Shown: positions 21,815-33,354, numbered from the stretch's first letter. The stretch: 64,000 bases of DNA from Meghimatium bilineatum (GCA_034231615.1 CM067306.1:38645530-38709529); one strand, 5' to 3'. A program made the numbers and translations. The notes: generated by a model from the sequence alone, not told the origin.

Positions 21815-22085
21815 CCTCATTCTTCAGCAGATTAGCAGGTTGTAGTCCAGAGAACGAGATACATTGTATCGTAGTGTACAGCTTTGCTGCAATATCTGAA
21901 TCTTTTTGGCTTAACACCACTGGCTTCAGCATGGCTGGTGGATAACTAGGCCATTTATGGGAGGGTTAACCAATTTTACCCATGACTCCCAAAGAAACAC
22001 CTCCTTAGCCGCCACTTACGACGTGCACGTAATAATGTCACTATTCGGTGCTCCTATTTCGTACACGTAACACAGGGGCGTATAC
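21815..22085 (-). mobile_element. SINE A, diverged
   Basis: Reversed order of SINE A: ttgtagtccagagaacgag, tacagctttgctgcaatatc, ggcttcagcatggctggtgg, aacacctccttagccgcc, cttacgacgtgcacg, aacacagggg. Confidence 0.8.
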
Positions 22086-22089
22086 GATT

Positions 22090-22652
22090 TGGAGTTTCCT
22101 GGTGACAATTTGTGTCGGTACTTCTTAAAGTTCTTGAAATTTACTGGAGACAGTTTGTAAAGGTGTTTCTTAAAATTCATTAATTTCTTCTCCTTCTACT
22201 TCTGCGTTCGTTCGAAAACTCCTGCAAATTATCAGGATGTAGTCCGGAAAAATTAATGCGTTATGTCATGGTTTACAGCATTGCTGCGATATCTGCGCCT
22301 TTCGGCCTGACACATCCGACTTCAGCAGGGCTTTGGGTCACTGACCCTATATGGGATGGGACAGCCAACTCCATCCCATAACCTCCTTAGTCGCATTTAC
22401 GACATGCGTGAAAGGTAAACAGTGTTGTTATTCTTTGCTCCCCTTTCGGGCCCCGGCAACACAAGGGAAAATTCATGAATTTTACTGGTGACAATTTGTG
22501 AAGGCGTTTCTTAAAATTCATGAATTTTACTGGTGACAGTTTGTAAAGGAGTTTCTTAAAATTCATGAATTTTACTGTTGACAATTTGTGAAAGTGCTTC
22601 ATAAAGCTCGTGAATTTTACTGATGACAGTTTGTGAAGGTGTTTCTTAAAAT
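22090..22652. repeat. Minisatellite, about 45-bp unit, split by a SINE and by hAT
   Basis: Units carry gaattttactggtgacaatt then tgtgaaggcgtttcttaaaa. SINE A occupies 22186-22467 within it. The array stops at 22652 where the hAT element begins and resumes at 24853. About seven units in total. Confidence 0.92.
22186..22467 (-). mobile_element. SINE A, full length, inserted in the 45-bp array
   Basis: A 282-bp reversed SINE A, from ttcttctccttctacttctg (tail side) to tcgggccccggcaacac (head side). Flanking aaaattcattaatt (22172-22185) and aaaattcatgaatt (22468-22481) fit a 14-bp target duplication with one mismatch. The array itself contains this motif, so the duplication cannot be fully separated from the repeat. 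Confidence 0.9.
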
Positions 22653-24852
22653 TAGGGCTGTACTGGATTCAAATTTATGAAATCCGGCTCGAGCCGGAGG
22701 ATGGTTAGTGATGATGTCTCCTGCAAAATACTGAACAGCTTTTCCAATGGCAAACTTGTAGGTGGTGGTGCAAGAAATGCCTGCGCCAGTCTAGCCATAT
22801 TTGGAAATCTTTGCTTATTGGCATGCCACCATGAAACTGGATCTGACTGTCGAGTTTGAAGTGACTTTGACAGGTACTTTGTCACCTCAGTGTGAATGCT
22901 GGTGTCTATGGCACGTGCAGAACGATCTGTGGAGGGATTTTCCTCGACAATTGTATCAAAACAGCTCCATAGGCTGGACTCGTACTGTGTGGCAGTGCTC
23001 ACAGAAGTCAAAACACTAGTACTAATACTAGTAGCTGATGGATCCTGTGCACTGACTGTGTTTGCTGAATCAATAATGGAGTTAGCTGCTAACAGCAGAT
23101 GGGCTCGTGCATCACTTCTACCACGTTCGGAGAAGAAGCACAGCTTGAATCGATGATACAGTAGTGTGGCACAGGTGTAAATACTGTTAGATTCAATGTC
23201 CAAAAATCTGCAGCTAACAGCTTCAAACAGGACTGCTTTCATAGTTTTGATCCCAGCATCACTACCTTCTTTCTGGAGGAAAGCCATGAGTGTTTTCACT
23301 AATGGGATCACAGCTGATATTGATGCATAAGCTGCACTTATTTCACGTGTGAGTTTTTCAATTAGTGTCAAAGTAGCTACCATATTCTCCGTGACTGCCC
23401 ACTGTTGTGCCGTTAGCCCAGTTACCGAATCAATTTTAACACAGTACAGGATGACGCTGCGCCGTTGTTCTAACAGACGTCGTAGCATATAGAACGTTGA
23501 GTTCCATCGTGTTGTCACGTCCTGGATAAGCTGATGTTGTGGTAGGTTTAATTCATTTTGAAGTTCATGCAAACGACTGGTTGCTGAAGAAGAGTGTTGA
23601 AATGTCGTACCAATTTTCTTCCAGTACTTATGATGTCAATAACATACTTTAGACTCAAAAGAACATCACGCACGCACAGCTGCAGTGTGTGTCCAAAACA
23701 TCCAACACTTGAATATCTGCCATCACGAAAGCATTTGACAATGTTGAATGCATTGTCTCTCACAACAACATGGCACTTTTCACGTGCAATTGACCACTCA
23801 TCCAGCATCATTTCAAAATGTTCAAGCAAGTTTGTGGCCGTATGATGTTCATCACATGCAGTACAATGGAAGACTACACTGCGGTGAACGAAGGAGTCTG
23901 TTAACCAATGGTCAATGATGCCCATAAATGACTGAGTGATGTGTTCAGCTGTCCACGTATCTGTTGTGAATGATATGTAATCAGTGTCAGATATCATTGC
24001 TGCAATTTTTACCTTCAAACGTTTACACATGTCAGGAATGACATGTTCAGCAAAGTACTTTCTTGAAGACAATTCATACCTTTTTTCCATTGTTTGTATC
24101 ACCTCTCTGGAACCTGGTCGTTCAACTACTTGAAAAGGCTCCATATCTATGGCTATCATTCGGGCTACGGCAGCATGAATGCGTTTAGCATTGGGACTGT
24201 GATGTTCCAAATTTTGACTCAGTCCCATGCCTGCATAATTGACTGCTGGGTACTGCTGCTTGCTGTGTGCAAGGACGATCCCAGATTCATCACATATGTG
24301 GTCGCCAATACACTGGCCTCCAGAGAAGCTTTCTTTTCCATCATTTCGTCATAGCCTTTCCTGTGCATCGATCGCAAATGGGTCTGCATTGATGATGTTG
24401 AAAAGTCTTTGGGGCGATCTGATCGTCCACGCGAGAACTGTTTGTCACACAACTTACATATTACCTTCACTGAATCATCGTCTTTAACCTTGAAGTAATC
24501 CCAAACGGCGCTGTATGACTTAGATTTTGATGCCATTTTATTTTATCGGCAAGACCAAAGAAATTTACGAAAATTCGAAATAATTAAGTTCCATAAACTC
24601 ATGAAGTAATGCACCATTAAAATTCAAAATGAATGTTTATTTCTTAAAATTCGTATTTACATCAGTGAGAAATAATAAACTGAAAGTGCTACTGCGCTTG
24701 ACCTCATGAAACATGTACAGAAAATTCACCTGACTAGGCAACACAAATCCGGCCTAAATCCGGCACAACTAGACCGGAGATAGAGCCGAATTTGTAAAAA
24801 TGGCCAGATTATGGATTTGCCGGAGCCGGATCCGAAATCCGGTACACCCCTA
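22653..24852 (-). mobile_element. Complete hAT transposon, 2200 bp, with perfect TSD
   Basis: The ends are tagggctgtactggatt (left) and, on the minus strand from the right, taggggtgtaccggatt. This makes 17-bp terminal inverted repeats with two mismatches, followed by further ccggctc/ccggatcc-rich subterminal sequence. The target duplication CTTAAAAT is perfect (22645-22652 and 24853-24860), the 8 bp typical of hAT. The element sits inside a 45-bp minisatellite unit. One decayed transposase gene fills most of it. Confidence 0.95.
22660..24536 (-). pseudogene. hAT transposase (ZBED-like), frameshifted
   Basis: Three overlapping minus-strand frames together form one transposase. 24536-24219: MASKSKSYSAVWDYFKV and a BED zinc finger, C27-x2-C30 with H53-x4-H58. 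24228-23548: the RNase-H-like core with YISFTTDTWTAEHITQSF (first D), VVVRDNAFNIVKC (second D) and SSVGCFGHTLQLCVRD. 23572-22652: QDVTTRWNSTFYMLRRLLEQ, then the C-terminal dimerisation region DPVSWWHANKQRFPNMARL and TSLPLEKLFSI. Breaks occur near 24225, 23600 and 22720. After the last, the better reading on another frame is AGDIITNHPPARAGFHKF, which runs into the left terminal repeat. The domain order and length match ZBED-like hAT transposases. The copy cannot make an intact enzyme as read, though its ends remain good substrates. Confidence 0.93.
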
Positions 24853-24950
24853 CTTAAAATTCATGAATTTTACTGGTGACAATTTGTGAAAGTGTTTCTT
24901 AAAACTCTTGAATTTTACTGGTGACAACTTGCAGATGTGTTTATAAAGCT
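24853..24950. repeat. 45-bp array, right continuation
   Basis: Two more units (ttcatgaattttactggtga, cttgaattttactggtgaca) follow directly after the hAT element, completing the array interrupted at 22652. Confidence 0.93.
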
Positions 24951-26440
24951 CTTGAGGCAATATTTAGAACTTTTAATAAAGTGTATATAATAATAATAGT
25001 TACAAATAAAAAGGCGCATAACCATTCGGGATCGTAGGGGGGCCACACTGAAGACATCAGTACAAAAAGCTCCCCAAATACCTATGTCTTTAGCCATTCA
25101 GATGGGGGTATAAACATATTGCTCAGAACATTTCTTGATATTGTCAATCCATTATTTTCTTTGACCGTATTTTCTCCGTCCACCCTCGACCATCCTTGCA
25201 CAATTGTTATATAGAAAGTGAGGTATGTCTCGTTATTTGTCCAAAACAAACAAGTTTACCCCGTTTCACCACTTAAAAAAAAGATCTCGATAACCTGCAA
25301 ATGTGTTTATTTGCTGCCGAATGAATATATTTGGATTGTATTCTAAAATGTGTATACTATGAGGGAACTCCCAGCATTATTTATGTATACTATAATATAG
25401 AAACATCAACAATTTGTTAACATGAAAAAATCAATGATTTATTCATATTGAAAAATCATGCAGCAAACGGGATTCAAAACCACGAACCGATCAGATGGCA
25501 CCTACTTGTCTTGCAAAATTAGTCAACACATTTACCGTCTTCAACGGCACAGCATCCCTAACAAAGATGCGACTGTAGTCAAGACTTCCTAGTGTATATT
25601 CTCAATTTACTTATAAATATGGGTCGATCGGTGAACACACAGACAACAACAATAACACACACACACTGAACATTATGTAAAGTATGCAAATTCCCCGAGA
25701 ACAGCAAACGTAAAACAGCAAACGTATAACATCATTAAGTGCTAGGACTGAGTACTACAATGACATATATTTGGCCTACTTGTAAACATAAATAACACAA
25801 AAGGTAGAATACTTTGCTTCAGACGAGACATGAGTAAATGAATAATATAATATAGAAGCAATGAGTGTTGATGAACAAAGAACAATCACCCAGCAGGATT
25901 TGAATCATACTTTACATACCAGTTCAGTGTAAGTGTTGCATTGTGTGTCGTCGACCCACCGGTCAATAATCATTGTACAGCCAACTGTTTCTGTGATGGG
26001 GTTAATTCCGTAAAACATCCCTGTGTCTAGAGGTACGTGACCAGGCACAGAGATCGCATTTAACCTTCAGAACAAAGGAGACCGTCTAGCGTGACAATTT
26101 ATATCATATTGTATGGTTACATGGCAAGATTAAATTGACTTTCTTAGAATGTGCTTGTCCTGCCCGAGAGAGAAGCAGATCAAGGCATGATGAGTGTCTA
26201 AAATATAACTTGGAAATTTGATTACTGTAAGAAGCAGTTTGTTGTAAAACTGGAAATTTTTGTTTAGTGTAAAAAGACTGCTTTGTGGAGGACGAAAAGT
26301 CATTGATTGAAATCAAGGAACGGGCAACACTAGAACTCTACACGTTCGTCCTCACTGAAGATGACATACGAACACAGTGACCTATATGTGTTAACGCATT
26401 GTTCGCAGCAAACCTACCACTCTTAAGAGTTCTGTGATAT
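24951..26440. other. Unassigned stretch with tRNA-like words
   Basis: No gene recognised. 25455-25560 (gggattcaaaaccacgaacc) and 25890-25960 (caggatttgaatcatac) look like reversed pol III B-box regions of degenerate tRNA-derived repeats, but no full cloverleaf or SINE body can be supported. Confidence 0.4.
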
Positions 26441-26459
26441 GATAGCCCTCTTCGTCTTT

Positions 26460-27440
26460 AAAGACGGTTAGGAAGATCAACACAGAAAACGCAGAAATAA
26501 TGCATCTTTTTCTTCTACGGCGATCATTACTAAGTCAGGTTGGGACTCCGGATTGTATGATTCTGTGCCATACAGTTTCTCTTCGACGTTGATTGGGGTG
26601 ACCCATGTCTTGTTTCTCAGGTCTGCATGCTGGGGACATTCTTGTAGGATATGTTCTGCTGTCATATTCGCATGGCTGCAATGGCGAGCCCAGTTGTACA
26701 TATTTTGAATTTGGTGTACAACATTTTCTCATTTTTTTTGGTGAGAAATAATGCATATAACCAGAGAACCCAATACAATTAACATAAAGATAAATCGTCA
26801 ATTACTGAAACAAGTACAGGATTTTAAATATCCTGAGTGCATTTTTACAGACGACGGAAGAATGGAGAGAGAACTCGAGACAAGAATTCGAAAAGTCAAC
26901 TATGTGAAATATAAACTTACACCAATTTTTAAACTCAAATCTATCCCGATGGAAATACAAAGGTAAATAATTAATTAAATCTTCATTTCAATATTGTGTT
27001 ATCAATTTCAGACATGGATACTAATAAAAGAACAAGAGAGAAAGCTTACTATGTGTGAAATGAGATGTGTAGGAAAAGCAGCAAACAAACAAAAGAAGAG
27101 AACATATGAGGAGTGAAGAGATTACAAGAACTGTTGGAACAAAATCTGTGGTCAAATATATTGAAAAACAGAAACTGAAATGGTGTGGTCACTTAATGAG
27201 AGTGAACCTTTATTGGTCAGCGCCAAGAGCACACAACATGAAATTGAAAACTGCAAGATACAGAGGAAGACCAAGAAGAAGATGGATTGAAGAAGTTATC
27301 AACATTCTGAGACAGCATATCAAGCGACAAAAAATTATGACAAAATATCAAAAGCGCCATAGCCAGAAGGCTTATCGGCATTCAGTCCTCCTACATTTTA
27401 CAGCAAAAATTCCAGAAAACACAATAAATAGATAGACAGA
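26460..27440 (+). mobile_element. RTE-like LINE remnant, RT thumb to 3' end, with nested insert
   Basis: The frame reads VRKINTENAEIM up to 26505. After skipping the insert it continues HITREPNTINIKINRQLLKQ and YPECIFTDDGRMERELETRI. Then comes ETWILIKEQERKLTMCEMRC in another frame (27010-27065) and YIEKQKLKWCGHLMRVN with RGRPRRRWIEEV at 27106-27435. These blocks are the usual order in RTE-like ORFs. Stops and frame changes show decay. 5' truncated before the catalytic DD. Confidence 0.88.
26506..26743 (-). mobile_element. 5'-truncated Jockey-like LINE inside another LINE
   Basis: The minus strand encodes MYNWARHCSHANMTAEHILQ, ECPQHADLRNKTWV and EEKLYGTESYN, the C-terminal C-H-C region of Jockey-like ORFs, and ends in gtagaagaaaaag. 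The 13-bp duplication AGAAATAATGCAT (26493-26505 and 26744-26756) defines a 238-bp insertion that splits the forward LINE frame exactly at EIMH. Confidence 0.93.
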
Positions 27441-28623
27441 TGTTCAGGAATTAGGAAAGTGAAAATTTTCAAATGAACTATGAGGACCTAAAATTTTCAA
27501 ACATGATTGCTTGTCCAATTTATGGAGAAAGTGATTTGCCCACATGTACTAACCCTCTCTCGGCTGTTGATTAGTTCCAAGAAAAGGCAAAGGCAAAGCG
27601 GTTCTGGTTTATAACGATTGCTCCCCCCCCCCTTTTACACGCCCAATGTGATTATTAATTTGATTATTTCCCTTGGCAATGCTGTCTATTAATATTTGTC
27701 AATTATTAATTTAACTATTAAATTTTGCAGGCTTAAGCTTAAGGTTTTGGGTTAGAAAAGGTTGTGTTTTACATAACTAGCCCTAGCCCTAAATAAATTT
27801 ATATTAAAATTAATAAAAGATAAACATAAACGAACAAGTATTGCCAAGGGAAATAATCACATCGAAGTGTACGCGTTCCAAACAAGAACCGTCAATACAC
27901 TTGAAGATAAGTATAACTACAGGAAATGCAAGGAGGTGGTTTAATACATTGTTGTCTGTTGTAGGGTTTCCCCGTCGTTTTGTCTGTTGGGATTTACTCC
28001 ATTGGCATGAGGCATTTCCCTGCTAACTCGCATTTCCCTGAAGCACTCTCATACTGACTCGTAAGGCAGCGGGTGAATAAGTACGACAGAAGATAAAAGT
28101 AAAAAATTGAGACAAGACCCACAGTGATAATGTTTTCTTCACAGATGATCAGTCTATCCACCTAATTGTGAATAGTTTTTACAATCAACATGATTGTAGG
28201 CAAATAAGGAGATAACAAAGTCACAATCTAAAAATGTCACAGGTGAAATGTCAGCTCAAAAAATAAAGACGGAAAAAAATCACACAGAAATAGTATCTAT
28301 TTTATTGCATTATTATTTAATTGCAGTGGTCGAACGAGAAGCAAATAATAGACTTACTGTAATCTTCCCTGCATGTGGTAAGAAAGGGAAGCAAATAATA
28401 GACTTACTGTAACCAGTGTGTTTTTAGCCTAGGCACTCTTAAGCTCCATGTCATCAACGATAACTTATAATACCAATAACCTCCTAACAACTTTCGTCGA
28501 CCTGCTATTCTTCTTCTTCTCTGTTGCTTCTATCTACCCTCTCACTGCCCTTCCACGTCATATCGTCCTCCTCGTCCCATTGCTGTATTTAGATGCACTC
28601 CATTGCGGCTGTTCGACCTGGGT
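27441..28623. other. Unassigned stretch
   Basis: No gene recognised. gaagcaaataatagacttac occurs twice 51 bp apart (near 28337 and 28388), a small tandem duplication. A C-run lies near 27626. Confidence 0.5.
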
Positions 28624-28634
28624 GGTTATTATTT

Positions 28635-28795
28635 CTTCTTCTTCTTCAGCGTTCATTCTCAAACTCCCACTGGATTTCTCTTGTAACAGGACAATGATCC
28701 TACAAGATTTCCAGTTGAATGTAGTCCAGAGAATGGAAATGCGTTGTGTTGCCGTTTTATTTGCGCCAATGGCCCAACACATCCGTCTTCGGCGG
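28635..28795 (-). mobile_element. SINE B, full length with TSD
   Basis: A 161-bp reversed SINE B, from cttcttcttcttcagcgttc to aacacatccgtcttcgg. The 11-bp repeat GGTTATTATTT at 28624-28634 and 28796-28806 is the target duplication. With the 4267 copy it fixes the family length at about 160 bp. Confidence 0.93.
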
Positions 28796-28806
28796 GGTTA
28801 TTATTT

Positions 28807-30540
28807 AAGGTGCTGGGGTTATGGCGACTCGCCATTTGGGGTTGGTGTGTCGGTGGATTCTCGCCATGGAGCCTTGCGAGGCGTGGCTGGATCCGTGGTG
28901 GGTAGGTTGCGGTTTTACCCATCGTTTGGTTCGTTCGTCTGCAATCCTCGTCATCAACATCCTAATTAACCCACACCTCCCTTATATCATTTCCTAACGA
29001 TTCCCCGCCCCATGTTCTCAACTGTATCTGTTCTCACTACCTATGCCTTCCATCGATCTTTCCTCTTTACCACTCCCAATGACATGTGAGCGCTCATTCT
29101 AACGGCAATATCAGTATTTGCTTCACTATTGCTCTGGGCTACTGCCTGGCTGGTTTGACTTGGTCTAATTGGGTTGGTTATCCCTACATAAACCGATTAT
29201 GTGGAGGTTGTATGGCTGACTGAGACTTACTTTCCCCCCCTGCCCGTTTATGACCATGCTATGTCTGCCTGGTCAACAGGCGTTTCGCTACACACGGCTA
29301 TTAGTCCCACTTATATCCTTCTGCAGAACCAGCGTGCAGTATGAGCAATGCCTACAAAGGGTTTGCGACGTACTGTTGTCTCACATAAATATGGACTTCA
29401 TTTAATTTGATATTTTCCTCCCCATAATACATGGTCCGCACTAAGGGATCGTGTGCTAGCTCACCTAACCTGTCTGTATCATCACTTCTTCTTATTATCT
29501 TTTTATGTATTTTCTTATTATTATTTTCTCCAATGACACGCCTCTCTCCACTATTCAATATTTTCTTCCTATTGTTTGATTACATGCGCTCTGGTGGCTT
29601 TTCCTTTCTCTCGTCTGTTCTTGCTGTCTTTGCCTCTCTCTCTCTCTCTATCTCTCATGTGATCTCTCGTACCATCTTCATTTGCTCTTCTCTTGAAATA
29701 TGATTTTTTTTTGTCATATTTATTGCCTGTTGCTTGTGTCCTAATGAAGCCTTCTTAGCTGAAACGTCGTCGTCACGGTGTTTCGTTGTGAGGTTGCTTT
29801 GTCGACTTATTTTGATAATATTAATTCATATTTCTGTTCATTTTAATATTTTCTCAGTGTTACCCAGTCAACCATTTCCAGTTCCGGTTGTTACCCGACA
29901 CTGGAATTTGTATCTCTAAACAAAACATACCTTACAGTACTAGGCCCCACTTCACTATCTGGGCGGTATTAACAAAAGCAAGTCTGCATGTAGTGATATC
30001 GAAGACATACAGATGAGGAAATATATCCTTCGTTATAATGTGTCACGTTATCTGGTTCCCGCTACATTTCAAGCAGTAAACCATCTGCATTTATACCACT
30101 TCTCGTTGGCTGCTTTAAAGAAATCCCGTATAGGTTATGCGTGCTGGTCTCAAATAGCATCAGCAGTTTTGTGGTAGATGCAACGTAGTTTTGTTCACTT
30201 TGCGGGATGATATTCCTCCTTCACTCTCTCTAAAAAAAATGGTTGCAAAATGCGCAGAAATGTAGTAGATCTTGTGATGAGGGAACAATAGTTTGATCTT
30301 TCCTTTCATTTTTGTCTCTGAAATCGCCTGCAATGTTGAAAGAAATGACACTATAGAGAACGTATTTATTTTTCCTAGAAAATCACTGCTGCCAAAAATG
30401 TATGGGTTGATGGCTATGTCGTTAATAGAATATGCTACCAATTTGTAATGTTTACCATGTTCAAAACTATAAAATACCCGCTGTAAGCTAAATAGTGAAG
30501 AACTACAGTTTCTCATGAGCTTGTGACAACTCTGCAATGC
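28807..30540. other. Unassigned, pyrimidine-rich, with a hammerhead-like motif
   Basis: 28807-29350 is GC-richer, and 29470-29730 is strongly pyrimidine-rich. At 29740-29772 cctaatgaagccttc and gctgaaacgtcgtcg belong to the motif discussed in the findings. 29870-29920 (gttacccgacactggaa) matches 38065-38090. A poorly preserved dispersed element may cover part of this. No protein is supported. Confidence 0.4.
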
Positions 30541-30544
30541 TTGA

Positions 30545-30800
30545 GAGCTGCCTTCAAGTAGTAATTGAAGCGAACGTTTCTACTGGCCTCCATTTGATCT
30601 CATACCTTCACATAATTCACCGTAGAACAGTCTCTTTGGAAGACGCTCGTCTGGCATACGAACGATGAGACCTGCCCATCGAAGTTGGGTCATAGTCAAC
30701 AAACGCATACGCTTACCATCTTAGTTTTTTAGGTAATCTTCGTATCTGGAATGTGATCTTGCAAACACACCAATAAGCGTTTTCAGACACCACAAGTGAA
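30545..30800 (-). mobile_element. LINE remnant, same family as 2234-2989
   Basis: On the minus strand: ARHVRQLNYFHLWCLKTL, then MTQLRWAGLIVRMPDERLPK and RLFYGELCEGMRSNGGQ. These align with YRRHVKKLNHFH, RWAGHLVRMPDHRLPK and LLYGELEKGIRSQGGQ of the 2234-2989 LINE. Stops are present. Its upstream end passes directly into the 38-bp minisatellite. Confidence 0.88.
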
Positions 30801-31445
30801 AATAGTTCAGCTGCCTTACATGCCTGGCATTTACAGTCCACAATCCGGCTGCCTTTTATGCCTGGCATATACAGTTCAGGATTTGGCTGCTTTGCATGCC
30901 TTCATACACAGTCCAGGATTAGGCTGCCTTGCATACACAGTCAAGGATTAGGCTGTCTGGCATGCCTGGCATATACAGTCAAGGATTAGGCTGCCTTGGT
31001 TGCCTGGCATACACCGTCAAGGATTCAGCTGTCTGGCATGCCTGGCATATACAGTCAAGGATTAGGCTGCCTTGCATGCCTGGCATATACAGTCAAAGAT
31101 TCGGCTGCCTTGCATGCCTGGCATTTACAGTCAAGGATTCGGCTGCCTTGAATGCTTGGCATATACAGTCAAGGATTCGGCTGCCTGACATGTTTTGAAT
31201 ACACAGTCAAGGATTAGGCTGTCTGGCATGCTTGGCATATACAGTCAAGGATTCGGCTGCCTTGCATGCCTGGCATATACAGTCAAGGATTCGGCTGCCT
31301 GACATGTTTTGAATACACAGTCAAGGATTCAGCTACCTGACATGTCTTGAATACACAGTCAAGGATTCGGCTGCCTGACATGACTTGAATACACAGTCAA
31401 GGATTCGGCTGCCTGACATGCCTGGCATACAAAGTCAAGGATTCG
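30800..31445. repeat. Minisatellite, 38-bp unit, LINE-derived
   Basis: About 17 units with ggattcggctgccttgcatg then cctggcatatacagtcaa. The variants gacatgttttgaatacacag are clustered at 31180-31400. On the minus strand the unit reads TVYARHARQPN, which parallels TVYRRHVKKLN in the neighbouring LINE family. The first unit is continuous with the LINE remnant at 30545-30800. Confidence 0.93.
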
Positions 31446-31599
31446 GCTGCATATATCGTATACTTGGTGTTGCCAACCAGTGAAAGTCACGGGTAATATC
31501 GGACCATATCCAATAAGTGACGCTTTGTTAGATTAGCCACATGCTTTTAAATACACTTGAAGGTACCCGATTCTATCGCTAAATATAAAGTCCTTTGTC

Positions 31600-31765
31600 C
31601 TTATCGGTGTTTCCTTCAAAAGTTACACTATTTGACTTTTTTCGTTTCTTACATTGGTCACTTGTGTATACGTTTTTTTCGGACAGTTAATGAAAATAGC
31701 GGAAAAATAAAATAACATTACTTTTGAAGGATTATACTAATGAGTTCACAGGGCAGAGTAATTGA
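31600..31765. mobile_element. Palindromic MITE, copy 3
   Basis: acattggtcacttgtgtata faces gttaatgaaaatagcgg, and the right end has gacgagagactcg, as in the 15903 copy. It is more diverged. Confidence 0.5.
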
Positions 31766-32698
31766 CGAGAGACTCGACTTCATACAAGAAGCAAAAAAAG
31801 GTGGCTACTACTATAAAATGAGGGGATTTTCTGTATTGAACCAATTCTCAAAGAAAACAAGGACTTCTCTAGATAGTTTGTGTATCGATCCCATACGGCG
31901 TCACTTATATTGCTATATCTGACTTCCCGCTGCTTCTCATTGGCTGGGGACATAAACTAAATGCAACGAGAGAAATGATCAGCCAAGATGTGAGACGCTG
32001 TGTGAGATCAGTACGCATGACTATTCTTGAGAAGCGTTTGCTAAATATTGTAATGTGACATGCAGGCCTTATTTAGTTTTGTTCTCGTTGGCATTAAATG
32101 GGCGGGTTCCAGGACACAATGGTTGCTGGTGTGCCTCTCGGCCTAGTATCTCCGATTTCAGCACCTGTTCTTGCTTGAGCAGGACCGTGGTCCAGCTCTA
32201 TATAGGGAATTATCTGACGAATCTTAGTTTTCAGTCTCTGTTGGCTGTACTAACCCCTTTCACCACCTCAAGGAGTTGTACTCGATGGTGCTATCTTTAG
32301 TAACTTCGCTTTCTTTCTGAGATCCCCGTGAAGTCCATGTGTTTCTAGACGTCGGTGGATTAGCTCATACTAACTAGCGCGTGTGTTAAAAAGTAGTTTT
32401 GTGCCTAGGAATTATGGTTTGCCGAATCATATCTTCCATTAGTTGTGATTGTAAATAACTTTAATATAACCAAATTGGACTAACATCAGCGGTTGAAAGA
32501 AGCGTAGATTACCTTAAGAAATCCTTCAAAATAGAGATTAACGAGCAAAAGATGTTTTAAATAAGCGGCTAGAATGAACAAAATACATTTAGTTTGGTGT
32601 TCTCAATCAACGACGACATCACTGCACTTAAACTCATAGGTGTTCTGATTTCATAATGCCATCAATGTAGATAAACATATATACGTAATCTGTCTCTC
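31766..32698. other. Unassigned stretch, with dispersed repeat copy at 32405-32520
   Basis: No gene recognised. 32405-32520 (tcatatcttccatta, ataaccaaattgga, cggttgaaagaagcgta) pairs with 10245-10345. Confidence 0.45.
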
Positions 32699-33117
32699 CC
32701 AGCACACAATGAAGATGCCTGACGATACATCCCGTAGCTTGCTGTTACACACATCTCCCAGCACACAATGAAGATGCCTGACGATACATCCCGTAGCTTG
32801 CTGTTACACACATCTCCCAGCACACAATGAAGATGCCTGACGATACATCCCGTAGCTTGCTGTTACACACATCTCTCAGCACACAATGAAGATGCCTGAC
32901 GATACATCCCGTAGCTTGCTGTTACACACATCTCTCAGCACACAATGAAGATGCCTGACGATACATCCCGTAGCTTGCTGTTACACACATCTCTCAGCAC
33001 ACAATGAAGATGCCTGACGATACATCCCGTAGCTTGCTGTTACACACATCTCTCAGCACACAATGAAGATGCCTGACGATACATCCCGTAGCTTGCTGTT
33101 ACACACATCTCTCAGCA
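32699..33117. repeat. Minisatellite, 59-bp unit, seven near-identical copies
   Basis: Each unit has agcacacaatgaagatgcct then gacgatacatcccgtagctt. The only variation is ctccca in the first three copies and ctctca in the rest, a single switch point across the array. Confidence 0.97.
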
Positions 33118-33177
33118 CCTTGACTCCTCGCTAGTTTTGGGTGTAATAGGTGACCACTCTAGGTAGAAATGTCCGTG

Positions 33178-33312
33178 AATTCTTCTTTTACGTTCACTAT
33201 CCTACTCCCGTATGTTGCAGGATGTGGTAAGGAGAACATAATGCACTGTATAATAGGTTACTATTTGACTGCACTATCTATACCTTTAAGGTTGACACAT
33301 CCGACTTCATCA
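33178..33312 (-). mobile_element. SINE A, partial
   Basis: tgttgcaggatgtggtaagg, gagaacataatgca and ttgacacatccgacttcat follow reversed SINE A order. The head region is absent. Confidence 0.7.
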
Positions 33313-33354
33313 TACGATATCATCTTAATAACCTCTTACTACACTACACGGGAT

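Noticed and set aside
28448..28969. 173-codon forward frame
   Set aside because: Its middle is a reversed SINE B with an 11-bp target duplication. The flanking codons are unrelated sequence.
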